A stretch of 55,563 bases of DNA from an uncultured Oscillospiraceae bacterium (GTDB lineage Bacteria; Bacillota; Clostridia; Oscillospirales; Oscillospiraceae). Positions 9,094-16,809 of this stretch are shown one piece after another. Location of the stretch: positions 1 through 55,563 of the forward strand of contig CAKTNS010000012.1 in assembly GCA_934589225.1 (NCBI GenBank). Reading direction: 5' to 3'. Position 1 is the first letter of the stretch. Each line of letters starts with the position of its first letter. The translations under genes were made by a program, and so were the position numbers. The notes beneath the pieces are model-generated. The model was not told where the DNA came from and did not search any database. It worked only from the letters and a program-made list of their open reading frames with translations.

Positions 9094-11010
9094 TCAATGC
9101 TGTTTCTTTCGCAGAGACAGGAAAATCATAGCTGCGGCACCGGCCATCAGGAGAATGCCCGCCACGGTGAACATCATGGTGCCGTTATCACCGGTTTCAG
9201 GCAAATCAAAACCACGGGTGTTCACCACCGTCAACGGAGCCTCCGCATTGGCGCTGCCATTATCTACCAGCATGGTAACGGCGTTGCCGTCCACCTTGGC
9301 AGAGGCCGTCAGCAGATGGTGGTTGCCACAGAGGGTTTCGCTCTCCGTCTGAGAGATCACCACCTGGATGTTCTCTTTCAGCAGCGTATAGCCGCTGTCG
9401 GTGCGGACTTCGGTGATCTGATAGGTGTCATCCTCCAAACCCTTTACAATTACCTTACCGGGTGTACTTCCGGATGTGACCGGGATAAAATGGGTGGCGT
9501 CCTTTTCGTCCGCAACGTGGGCAGTCACATAGTAAATTCCATCGCTTTCATCCAGTTTTGCCTGCACAAAGTAGTTGTCGGTGTCATTGTGCAGCACAAA
9601 TTTCACCTTGGAGAAGTCGCCCTTGCTGTCACTGAACTTCTTGGTCAGGTCAATGCCATAGGTGTAGAGGTGGCAGTCATCCTTTAGGGTGCCTACAGAA
9701 TCCGCAGAGGTACGCTTCCAGGTCAGCGTGACCTGATTGGGGTTACTGTCATCACCGTAGACAACAGAATCGTCACTGTCCAGCTTGGCAGTGTAGGTGA
9801 TGCGCAGAGTCAGGTCGGAATAGCCGGAATTTACCATGCTGGCTTCGGTATAGACCGTCTTTGCGCTGTTGATTTCTTCCAGACCAGTCTTGGTCATGGT
9901 GATAGTCATAGCTTCGCCGAATTCAGAAGCAGCATAAGAAACGGTGAATTTGCTGTCCGTTTCCAGCCACTTGGCAACGGAATCCGTGCACCCGCTATCC
10001 GTAAAGAATTCCAGGACCACATTTCCCTTGGTGTAGGTCAAACCTTGGCTCAGTGTGTCAACAAAGGAGTAGCTGGTCAGATAGGTGGATTCAGAGGTAA
10101 TGGCAGGCAGCGTAGAAAGAATCTGGTATTCCACGGTATCACCACCGGAGGCGGTACCGGTATGGGCGAAGCCATCTGTAATGGTGGAAGTACCGTTGTT
10201 CTTGCCGGTGTTAGCCTTGCTTTCCCGCAGGGTCTTCATCAAGGTAGGCTCGCCGGTCTGATTCTTGGGATAAACCGTCACATCATAAATCCAGCGTGTA
10301 CCGCCATCCGCTGCGTTGGTGCCGTTTACGGCGGTCATAGGCAGAGAGATGAGAAAAGGGTCGGTGGTAGACACTACATTTTCGGGGACCCTGGTTTCCA
10401 CAATCAGATACAAACCCAGGTCAAGATTCTCCGCTTTGGTCTTACCATAGGTGTCCGTCAGGGGCATGGCCGCAGCACCGTTTGCGGCTGCATATCGTTC
10501 CAGAGCATTCTTTGTCACCGTGGAATTGGTAGTCAGCGCAGCAGACAGCGCAGAAATAAGAACATCAGACTGGTAATAATACTTGGCTCCATCCAGAGCA
10601 TCCCCGCCGGTGTATCGCTGGGCACCGTTTTCCAGGCCCAGGGCTTTCAGGAAGTCAGCGCTCTTAACCTGATTCAGAGCGTACAGCGCCTCCACAAGAT
10701 TGGTCTCGCCGGTGTGCTGCACAATGTCCGCAATCTTCAGGTAGCTGAACTCCACCCCTTTCAGAGCATAGTTTTTCATAACTTCGTTGACCCCGTCCTG
10801 GTCAGCTACGCCGGTGGACACATAGGAACTGTCCCACACGCCATCCTCCTCACTGCCCGTCAGGTCATATTTGTAGATGGTCAAAGATCCCTTTTGGGTT
10901 TCATCAATGACTGCGTCGCCCACTTCGGCGGCAGAAACAGAGACGGCAGAGCCGAAGCACAGTACCAAAGCCAGACACAGGGAGACAACTTTCATAAACT
11001 TGTTTTTCAT
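9094..11010 (-). CDS. Sortase-dependent backbone pilin (LPETG)
   Basis: A 638-residue secreted pilin. Residues 1-28 form a signal peptide (MKNKF start, long hydrophobic core, SVSAA cleavage region). The pilin motif is VYPKN, with the polymerising lysine at Lys249. An E-box-like YLIVETRVP is at about 201-209. Cna-B-like isopeptide domains follow, and the C-terminus has the sorting signal LPETG from residue 603, a hydrophobic helix and a basic tail. The start is ATG 11010 with AAAGGA upstream; the longer open frame to 11091 lacks a site. The length and the single YPKN motif match major pilins of the SpaA/FimA type. It lies between the tip gene and the class C sortase. Confidence 0.92.
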   Translation of the reverse strand: MKNKFMKVVSLCLALVLCFGSAVSVSAAEVGDAVIDETQKGSLTIYKYDLTGSEEDGVWDSSYVSTGVADQDGVNEVMKNYALKGVEFSYLKIADIVQHTGETNLVEALYALNQVKSADFLKALGLENGAQRYTGGDALDGAKYYYQSDVLISALSAALTTNSTVTKNALERYAAANGAAAMPLTDTYGKTKAENLDLGLYLIVETRVPENVVSTTDPFLISLPMTAVNGTNAADGGTRWIYDVTVYPKNQTGEPTLMKTLRESKANTGKNNGTSTITDGFAHTGTASGGDTVEYQILSTLPAITSESTYLTSYSFVDTLSQGLTYTKGNVVLEFFTDSGCTDSVAKWLETDSKFTVSYAASEFGEAMTITMTKTGLEEINSAKTVYTEASMVNSGYSDLTLRITYTAKLDSDDSVVYGDDSNPNQVTLTWKRTSADSVGTLKDDCHLYTYGIDLTKKFSDSKGDFSKVKFVLHNDTDNYFVQAKLDESDGIYYVTAHVADEKDATHFIPVTSGSTPGKVIVKGLEDDTYQITEVRTDSGYTLLKENIQVVISQTESETLCGNHHLLTASAKVDGNAVTMLVDNGSANAEAPLTVVNTRGFDLPETGDNGTMMFTVAGILLMAGAAAMIFLSLRKKQH

Positions 11011-11113
11011 GGTTTTAAGTCCTTTCACAGCAAAACTTTTGTTTTCGGTTTGTATTTGGGCAGCAAAAAAGCCAGGGGGAATCCCTGGCAAAATAGCAGA
11101 ATGTTTTCATGGC

Positions 11114-13585
11114 TTAACTTCGTTTCTTTCTATAGGAGATGAACAGCATAGCGGCGCAAACCACAGTACAGGAGATTCGGGAGATGCGCATAAGGAGTTC
11201 AGTGGTTACGCCTGTTTCCGGCAAGGTATAGACCTTGGCATTGACGACTTGCAGGGAAAGTTGAAGATCTTCTTCCGGGAGTTCTCCAACAAAGGCGTAA
11301 TCCGGAAGCTTTTGATAGCCATTGGGCGCTTTTAGTTCCGTTACCCGGTAGAAAAGGCCCGGATAGAGATTGTCCCACAGCAGCACTCCATCATCGCCGG
11401 TAGTAAGTGTCCCATCAACAAGATTCGGATTGGAACAGCCGCCTTTGACCGGTTCTTCGGAATAGATTACCGGATACCAGCGGGAGCCCTCTGTACTCCA
11501 TTCTAGGAGAAAAGTGGCCCCGGATAGATGCTCCCCGGCAGTATTGACCTTTTCAATACGGATACTGCCGGTGCGCAGAATGTTGGTGAAGGCTGCCTCT
11601 GCCGTTTGCCCTTGTTTGACGGTTACAGTCTGGGGGTTCTGGCTGATGCACTGATAGGGACTGTCCTCCGGGAGTAATTCCTCTACCGTGTAGGTTCCGG
11701 GCAGAAGATTTCCGGTCAGAATCAGGCCGTCTTTATCAGTAGTAAAGGGCGAACCGCCCAGTGTGTTTCCATCTGCGTCGGAAATTTTGAACTGCCAGCC
11801 TTCTACGCTTCCACCACCACTCACGGTCTTGCGAATTTTCAATTTGCCGTAGTGGATGTTGCGGAAGGTTACGCTTGCCGCTTGATTGGCTGCAACCGTA
11901 ACCGGCTTTACGGCGGTATCATAATCCCAGTAGCCATCCTCTCCGGGCTGCTCCCTTGCGAAATAGGTTCCGGGAAGCAAATCCGTTATGACCACTGTGC
12001 CGTCTGTTCCGGTGACGAACGGAGAACCGGGAACAGCATCAGTACAGTCAGCATCTCGAAACAGGTCGATTTTCCAACCGCTTAAATTCTCGCCGGTGTT
12101 TGTGGTTTTGACCAGCTTCACACTTCCTTTGTTCAATCGGTTATGGAATTGAACTGTCACCGTCTCACCGGCCAAAATCGTTACCATCTGAGGATTTGTG
12201 CCGGAACAGGAATACTGTGCCTGGATTGCGGCATCCTGGTGGCCCAGTTCTTTGACATAAACCGTTCCGGCAGACAAATCGGAAACATTCAGTGCGCCGT
12301 TGGCATCCGTGGTGTGAACGCCCGAAATCAGGTTCGTACATCCACTGTCGGAATAGATGCCGAACTGCCAGCCTGCAAGGTTGGCTCCATCTTCCGTTGT
12401 TTTCGTCAGGCTGAGTGTGCCGGTTTGGGGCGGCACCGTTACGGAAAAATAGGCAGCTACAGACTGATAGTCCGGCTCTGTTTTGCAGGACATCAATTTC
12501 TGCTGTTCCCCATGCTCCCAGACGAAAAAGACCTGATTATCTAAGCTTGGAATCTGTTTTGTTGGTGCCACGATGGTTTCCGATATAGGTGAGTTCGCTG
12601 TGACTGTCAGAACATTTCCTTGAACCGTAAACGTAAGATTTGAGGTGTTGGAAAAGGAATACTTTTCCAAAATACCGTTTGTATCCGTCAGGCTTATGCT
12701 GAATTTCCCATTTCCATCCGGCAATAAGGTGTACTTTGGTGCAGCGTTTCTGCTCTCAGACATAAAACTTGGAACCGTGTAATGCTGCGCCATCTTCGCT
12801 TCAATATCCCGGTAGGCATCGTCCATACCGTCCAGATAGAAGTTTGTCCCCCATACAGAAGAGGCACAGTACAATGCCGGCGTGATAGCATCGTAGAGCG
12901 TGGAATTCAGCTGGGGGTATGGCGGCGTGGGACTACGCCATCCGCAGGCCAGTTCCCAGATAATTGCCTGGGTTGCCGCATGACGGCACAGCTTCTCATA
13001 GCGCAATGTCTGCGCATCTTTTTTGCTTGCAATCTCTCGCTGCCCGTACACCAGGGCAACTCCAATGGCCAATACCTTTTCCCGGCTGAGCCGATACATA
13101 GCGCCGCTGCCATCCTCCATTTCGTCTATTGTATAAGAAGTTCCGCCGTGTCCCCCCTGATTTCCAAGCTCCACTCCGGGCTCTATGCAATAGGCAACAT
13201 AGTAGTTATTCGCATAGCCCGCCTGATTTTTCAGATACACAGAGTACAGCGGAAGGATCTTCTTGTGCTGGATATATCCCTGTGCCGGAATGTCAATCCC
13301 TCCACTGGGCAGCGTCAGGTTAGCAAAAGCATTGGGTGCTCCCGTAATTTCAGCACCCGCATAGAGCGCAAAATCATCGTCCAGGAGACGATCATCCTCC
13401 GGGAAACACGATTCATCCTCTTGGGGCGGTCCCGGTTCTTCCGTTTCCGGGACTATTTCTTCGCTTTCTTCGATTTCTTCCGGTGCAGTTTCTTCAATTG
13501 CTCTTGTTTCTTCCGCAAACGCCGTCGGAAACAGCCCAACCAGCAAAAACAGTATCAGAAGAAATGCGAAACATCGTTTCAACAT
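11114..13585 (-). CDS. Pilus tip adhesin with thioester domain and Cna-B repeats
   Basis: An 823-residue cell-surface protein. A signal peptide (to about residue 24) is followed by an acidic Glu/Pro-rich stretch (25-70). A thioester domain follows, whose signature residues are Cys133 (YCIEPG) and Gln206 (TQAIIW); in this family they form an internal Cys-Gln thioester that bonds covalently to host proteins. Four Cna-B/SpaA-like modules follow, each starting with a GxxxxxKT-type strand and ending in PGTY/VxEL-like E-box text, then LPETG at residue 788 with membrane helix and KKRS tail. It is the first gene of the pilus cassette, matching a tip subunit. The ribosome binding site is poor: the nearest AAAGGA is about 17 bases from the ATG. 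Confidence 0.9.
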   Translation of the reverse strand: MLKRCFAFLLILFLLVGLFPTAFAEETRAIEETAPEEIEESEEIVPETEEPGPPQEDESCFPEDDRLLDDDFALYAGAEITGAPNAFANLTLPSGGIDIPAQGYIQHKKILPLYSVYLKNQAGYANNYYVAYCIEPGVELGNQGGHGGTSYTIDEMEDGSGAMYRLSREKVLAIGVALVYGQREIASKKDAQTLRYEKLCRHAATQAIIWELACGWRSPTPPYPQLNSTLYDAITPALYCASSVWGTNFYLDGMDDAYRDIEAKMAQHYTVPSFMSESRNAAPKYTLLPDGNGKFSISLTDTNGILEKYSFSNTSNLTFTVQGNVLTVTANSPISETIVAPTKQIPSLDNQVFFVWEHGEQQKLMSCKTEPDYQSVAAYFSVTVPPQTGTLSLTKTTEDGANLAGWQFGIYSDSGCTNLISGVHTTDANGALNVSDLSAGTVYVKELGHQDAAIQAQYSCSGTNPQMVTILAGETVTVQFHNRLNKGSVKLVKTTNTGENLSGWKIDLFRDADCTDAVPGSPFVTGTDGTVVITDLLPGTYFAREQPGEDGYWDYDTAVKPVTVAANQAASVTFRNIHYGKLKIRKTVSGGGSVEGWQFKISDADGNTLGGSPFTTDKDGLILTGNLLPGTYTVEELLPEDSPYQCISQNPQTVTVKQGQTAEAAFTNILRTGSIRIEKVNTAGEHLSGATFLLEWSTEGSRWYPVIYSEEPVKGGCSNPNLVDGTLTTGDDGVLLWDNLYPGLFYRVTELKAPNGYQKLPDYAFVGELPEEDLQLSLQVVNAKVYTLPETGVTTELLMRISRISCTVVCAAMLFISYRKKRS

Positions 13586-13708
13586 AGATACCGATGTACC
13601 GTCCTTTCATAAAAAATCTCCACCTAGATTCAGGCGAAGTCGGTTTTAGGTTAACTCTCTTTTTCAGATTGTACAGGCAGTAAGAAGGGGTGAGGTGTGG
13701 AGAGGGGG

Positions 13709-13724
13709 AACCGACATTTCGGTT
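13709..13724. promoter_or_regulatory. Small inverted repeat between parB and the pilus genes
   Basis: The 183-bp gap between parB and the tip adhesin gene contains a perfect 6-bp inverted repeat, AACCGA and TCGGTT, with a 4-base loop. It has no T-run in either direction, so it is more likely an operator or RNA hairpin than a terminator. I saw no good sigma-A promoter in this gap, so pilus expression may depend on read-through from parAB or on an unusual promoter. Confidence 0.3.
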
Positions 13725-13768
13725 TGTGTACATCACACCAGATGGGCATACTGCCCCCTTGTAAGTGG

Positions 13769-14722
13769 CTATCGTTCCTGTTCCCTCTGACGCTTTCGGT
13801 AAAACTCCAACGCCTTGATAATCGTATCCTCAATTTTCTGTGCAGGCGTCCCCGGCGCAAAAAATTTGCTGATACGCTCCCTTGGAATCTTGAATTGCTC
13901 CTTTTGGTTGGGCTTTTCCTCCTGTATAATGGAGAAAATCACATCCATATTAAGCCGCCCTTCCTCTGAAAACTTCCGCATTTTCATTGCCTGAACATGA
14001 GAGGGGGTGCAGTCCTCGGTGGTCATGGTTTCATAGAGATCGTGCTGCTCCTGTTCTGTGAGGTAGGAAAGCTCCACAGCGGGACGGAGGGCAATTTGGA
14101 GCTTGTCTTTTTCTTTCAGAGCGGAATTGTCAACCAAGTCGAGAATTTCGGGAATCAAAGAGGTTAAGCGGATATATCTTTGAATTTGCGTTTTCCCGTC
14201 CGGACTGCTTGCTGCCAATTCTTCGTTGGAGCGTAATCCCAACTTCGGCCCCACTGGGGTCGAAGTTAAATCAGCACGACGCCCCTGCCGCTTTATGGCA
14301 TCCAGCTTCATTTTATAGGCAAACGCCTTCTCTGACGGCAAGATTTGTTCCCGCTGCAAATTGGAATCCACCATAATAATGGTTGCTTCCTCATCGGTCA
14401 GATCACGGACAATGCACGGCATACTCTGTCTGGCAATCAGGCAGCAAGCCATTTTGCGCCGATGGCCGGATACCATTTCATATCGCCCGTCCCCTTTTGG
14501 GCGGACAATCGCTGGCACCAAAACGCCGTACTGCTTTACGCTTTCTGCTGTCTGCTCCATGTTCTCATCCATACGGACTTTGAATGGGTGATTGGGAAAA
14601 TCATCAATCTGGTCAATGAGAATTTCCTGCACTCTGGGCTGTTTGGCTGTGTCCCGCTCCTCCTGGGTCGTAAAAAGGCTATCTACTGAGGTCAGAAGCC
14701 TTGCTGCGCTGCTTTTCGCCAA
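13769..14722 (-). CDS. parB: ParB-family partition protein
   Basis: A 317-residue ParB/Spo0J-like protein. The N-terminal CTP-binding ParB domain shows the GHRRKMA box and DSNLQREQILPSEKAFAY (the conserved N-x-x-R region), followed by a helix-turn-helix DNA-binding region (TQIQRYIRLTSLIPEILDLV). It starts with TTG at 14722 behind a full GGAGGTGA site and overlaps the parA 3' end by 44 bases. With ParA it would segregate or stabilise the excised circular ICE, or act in replication control as in other ICEs. The parS-like target was not identified. Confidence 0.88.
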   Translation of the reverse strand: MAKSSAARLLTSVDSLFTTQEERDTAKQPRVQEILIDQIDDFPNHPFKVRMDENMEQTAESVKQYGVLVPAIVRPKGDGRYEMVSGHRRKMACCLIARQSMPCIVRDLTDEEATIIMVDSNLQREQILPSEKAFAYKMKLDAIKRQGRRADLTSTPVGPKLGLRSNEELAASSPDGKTQIQRYIRLTSLIPEILDLVDNSALKEKDKLQIALRPAVELSYLTEQEQHDLYETMTTEDCTPSHVQAMKMRKFSEEGRLNMDVIFSIIQEEKPNQKEQFKIPRERISKFFAPGTPAQKIEDTIIKALEFYRKRQREQER

Positions 14723-15500
14723 TTTCCATCACCTCCTTTACCAGTGTTCGGTACGCCTCTGCGGCACGGCCTTTGGGTTCGTGGACAAAAATGCTGTGGT
14801 CGGCAGTGCTGATTTCCGCCAGCCGAACCGTAGCCGGCACAACGGTCTGCATGATTGGCAAGTGCTTCCCATAAGCCGCTTTCACCGATGCCACAATGTC
14901 CTTCCGAAAATTGGTTTCGTTGGCCATAGTCATAAAGACACCGCCGATTTTCAGTTTGGGATTGATCTGCCGCTTGATGCTTTGCACGGTATTTACCAGT
15001 TCCGTCATGTTTTCAGCAGCAAAATACTCTGCCTGCACCGGAATCAAAACATAATCCGATGCTGACAGAGCATTGATTACCAACATACCCAGCGACGGGC
15101 GGCAATCCAGAAGGACATAGTCATACCCCTTTTTGACTTCGTCTACATACTGCCGGAGTACCGTTTCCCGGCTCATCACATTCACCAGTCCCACCTCAAC
15201 AGCGGACAGGATTCGATTTCCGGGAACAAAGTCAAACCCTTCATGGTGCTGCCGCACCTCCGGATGCTCTCCGCCGCTGACACCTGCCACAATATCGTTC
15301 ATGGCGTTCCCAAGTGTCAGCGGCAGCTCATTCGGCTTCCGCAATCCCAGCATCTTGGTCAGATCGCCCTGGGGATCAACATCCAGCAGCAACACTCTCT
15401 TGCCCTGCATCGCCAGTCCGGCACCCAGATTGTACACCGTAGTGCTTTTCCCAACGCCGCCCTTTTGATTGGCAACCGCAATGACCTTCGTTTTTGCCAT
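14679..15500 (-). CDS. parA: ParA-family ATPase
   Basis: A 273-residue P-loop ATPase of the ParA/Soj type with the deviant Walker A motif KGGVGKST near residues 12-19, Walker A' region LLLDVDPQGD and Walker B DYVLLDCRPSLG. It lacks an N-terminal DNA-binding domain (type Ib/chromosomal-like size). The start ATG 15500 has AAGGAGG upstream. It precedes parB and together they form the ICE partition module at the element end, as in Tn1549-like ICEs where parA lies far from the integrase end. Confidence 0.92.
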   Translation of the reverse strand: MAKTKVIAVANQKGGVGKSTTVYNLGAGLAMQGKRVLLLDVDPQGDLTKMLGLRKPNELPLTLGNAMNDIVAGVSGGEHPEVRQHHEGFDFVPGNRILSAVEVGLVNVMSRETVLRQYVDEVKKGYDYVLLDCRPSLGMLVINALSASDYVLIPVQAEYFAAENMTELVNTVQSIKRQINPKLKIGGVFMTMANETNFRKDIVASVKAAYGKHLPIMQTVVPATVRLAEISTADHSIFVHEPKGRAAEAYRTLVKEVMEIGEKQRSKASDLSR

Positions 15501-15527
15501 TGGGATTTTCCTCCTTAAAATAGATTT

Positions 15528-15553
15528 AGCCGCCTGCGGTTGGGCAGGCGGCT
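15528..15553 (-). terminator. Strong hairpin upstream of parA (terminator or attenuator)
   Basis: A perfect 10-bp stem (AGCCGCCTGC / GCAGGCGGCT) with a 6-base loop lies in the 156-bp gap between the small-protein genes and parA. On the minus strand it is followed by only short T-runs, so it may attenuate rather than end transcription into parAB. A partition-site role is also possible. Confidence 0.5.
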
Positions 15554-15656
15554 ATGTAGAAATTTTTTGTATTACTATATTGTATCTATCCAGGTATAGA
15601 ATAGCATTGGGTAAGTAACACGCTCAAATTGCATTGATAAGATTCCTAATTTTCTG

Positions 15657-15896
15657 CTATCCTTCCTCCGGAAATGTGATCTCCCCTGTTCTTTTCTCCT
15701 CGTCAAATAAGCAGAAAAGTGTTAGAGGGCTGAAATGCCATACTTTTGTATTTTCTTCCTCCAGAACAGAGTATAGCTTGGATTCGTAAAATGCCTTCGT
15801 GGCTGATATTTCATCTAAGCCGTAATTCTTGACAATCAAATCGATCACTTTGGGCACAAGAAGCGTCAAAATTGCTTCAAATGTTTTTTGATCCAT
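15657..15896 (-). CDS. Hypothetical ICE-end protein, 79 aa
   Basis: A 79-residue acidic, helical protein beginning MDQKTFEAILTLLVPKVIDLI. ATG 15896 is chosen over the in-frame TTG three bases upstream because GGAAGGTGA is optimally spaced from the ATG. It follows the 51-aa gene by 13 bases and shares its promoter. I recall similar small protein pairs in Clostridia genomes but know no function; a toxin-antitoxin or maintenance role is a guess from the size and pairing. Confidence 0.65.
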   Translation of the reverse strand: MDQKTFEAILTLLVPKVIDLIVKNYGLDEISATKAFYESKLYSVLEEENTKVWHFSPLTLFCLFDEEKRTGEITFPEEG

Positions 15897-15909
15897 CAAA
15901 TCACCTTCC

Positions 15910-16065
15910 TTACACCTGCAGAGACGAAACTTTCAAAATGAGCTCGTCCACAGAATCCGTAAATCTCCCCTCTTGTATCAGGCGGTTCCGCAACCGAACC
16001 AGACTTAAAAGAATCACACGGTAATCTGTATTTGTTAAATTAAGATAGCATTTCTTTCGGAGCAT
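15910..16065 (-). CDS. Small hypothetical protein, 51 aa
   Basis: A 51-residue basic protein (MLRKKCYLNLTNTDYRV start; ends KVSSLQV). ATG 16065 has GGAGG eight bases upstream. An out-of-frame ATG five bases earlier gives only a few codons. The protein is mostly one long amphipathic helix rich in Arg and Leu (LVRLRNRLIQEGRFTDSVDEL). It is the first gene of the ICE-end operon and is followed closely by the 79-aa gene. Function unknown. Confidence 0.6.
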   Translation of the reverse strand: MLRKKCYLNLTNTDYRVILLSLVRLRNRLIQEGRFTDSVDELILKVSSLQV

Positions 16066-16094
16066 TGCATTTCCCTCCCCTCTGGATTACGCTA

Positions 16095-16123
16095 ATTCTA
16101 TAACCAATCGGAATTTCATGCAA
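16095..16123 (-). promoter_or_regulatory. Sigma-A-type promoter of the ICE-end operon
   Basis: On the minus strand TTGCAT (16118-16123) and TAGAAT (16095-16100) are separated by exactly 17 bases, about 30 bases upstream of the 51-aa gene. It would drive the two small genes and perhaps parAB. Confidence 0.6.
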
Positions 16124-16243
16124 TTATGCCAGCGCAGCAAAGATGTTGATTGTCCGTTCTGCCCCTCGTTCCACAACATTAGGTTCGTCTGTAAACGAGA
16201 ATTCGTTGCTTTCCCTATACCGCAGAACCCTATCTTTGGTCAT
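16124..16243 (-). other. Orphan 39-codon open frame at the ICE/chromosome junction
   Basis: A short minus-strand frame (MTKDRVLRYRESNEF start, ends INIFAALA) without a ribosome binding site. It may be the tail of a gene cut by integration or by a later deletion, or may simply be noncoding. No family is recognised. It marks the roughly 200-bp stretch in which the element boundary must lie. Confidence 0.25.
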
Positions 16244-16289
16244 TATGGTATGTATTAGCAGCCCAGGGTGGGCGGGCTTGTCCTTCTGA

Positions 16290-16736
16290 ATGGGATTTTG
16301 CCCCATTTTAGATGCTCCACTGGGGACCGAAGAACTGGGCCACCTGGAAATGGTTGGGGCCATTGTACATCAGTTGACCAGGAATCTGAAAGAAAATCAA
16401 TACAAGGACCCGGTATTTGCGCCCTATTTTGTGGATCACACCGTTGGCGTATATCCAAACGCCGCGGCAGGATTTCCGTGGAATGCAGGGTCCATGGCCG
16501 TTAAGGGAGATCCGATTGCGGATTTGACCGAGGATTTGGCCGCGGAGCAAAAGGCAAGGGTCACCTATGACAACATTTTACGGCTCAGTGATGATCCGGA
16601 TGTGAATGATGTCATCCGGTTCCTACGGGAAAGAGAAATCGTGCATTTCCAGAGATTTGGGGAGGCTATGCAGCTGCTGCGGGAAAAGCTGAATCAGCGG
16701 AATGTTTATTTTATGAATCCAGCTATTGATATTTAG
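16290..16736 (+). pseudogene. cotJC: 5'-truncated manganese catalase / spore coat CotJC remnant
   Basis: From about 16323 the plus strand encodes the C-terminal two thirds of a CotJC-type manganese catalase. It begins at GTEELGH, one of the metal-ligand regions, and continues through YFVDHTVGVYP, EDLAAEQKARVTYDNILRL and REREIVHFQRFGEA. The N-terminal ferritin-like helix with the first metal ligands is missing, and the sequence before GTEELGH does not match the family. A full protein would be roughly 190-200 residues. The break lies at the presumed ICE boundary, so integration or an associated deletion probably destroyed the gene. Most Mn-ligand residues of the remaining part look intact. Confidence 0.8.
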
Positions 16737-16775
16737 CCGGATTTGGAGCAAAAATATAGGATTTTTCAATAATTT

Positions 16776-16806
16776 ATCCCCCGGCGTCTTTCAAGCGCCG
16801 GGGGAT
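16776..16806. terminator. GC-rich hairpin between convergent catalase remnant and PTS gene
   Basis: A perfect 11-bp stem (ATCCCCCGGCG / CGCCGGGGGAT) with a 9-base loop sits between convergent genes. Neither side has an immediate T-run, so it is a probable but atypical bidirectional terminator. Confidence 0.6.
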
Positions 16807-16809
16807 GGC

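Noticed and set aside
10045..11142. 365-codon plus-strand frame over the backbone pilin
   Set aside because: The minus-strand pilin has signal peptide, YPKN and LPETG; the plus frame has no features.
13494..13736. 80-codon frame spanning the parB-tip adhesin gap
   Set aside because: It overlaps the start of the adhesin gene in another frame and has no protein-like features.
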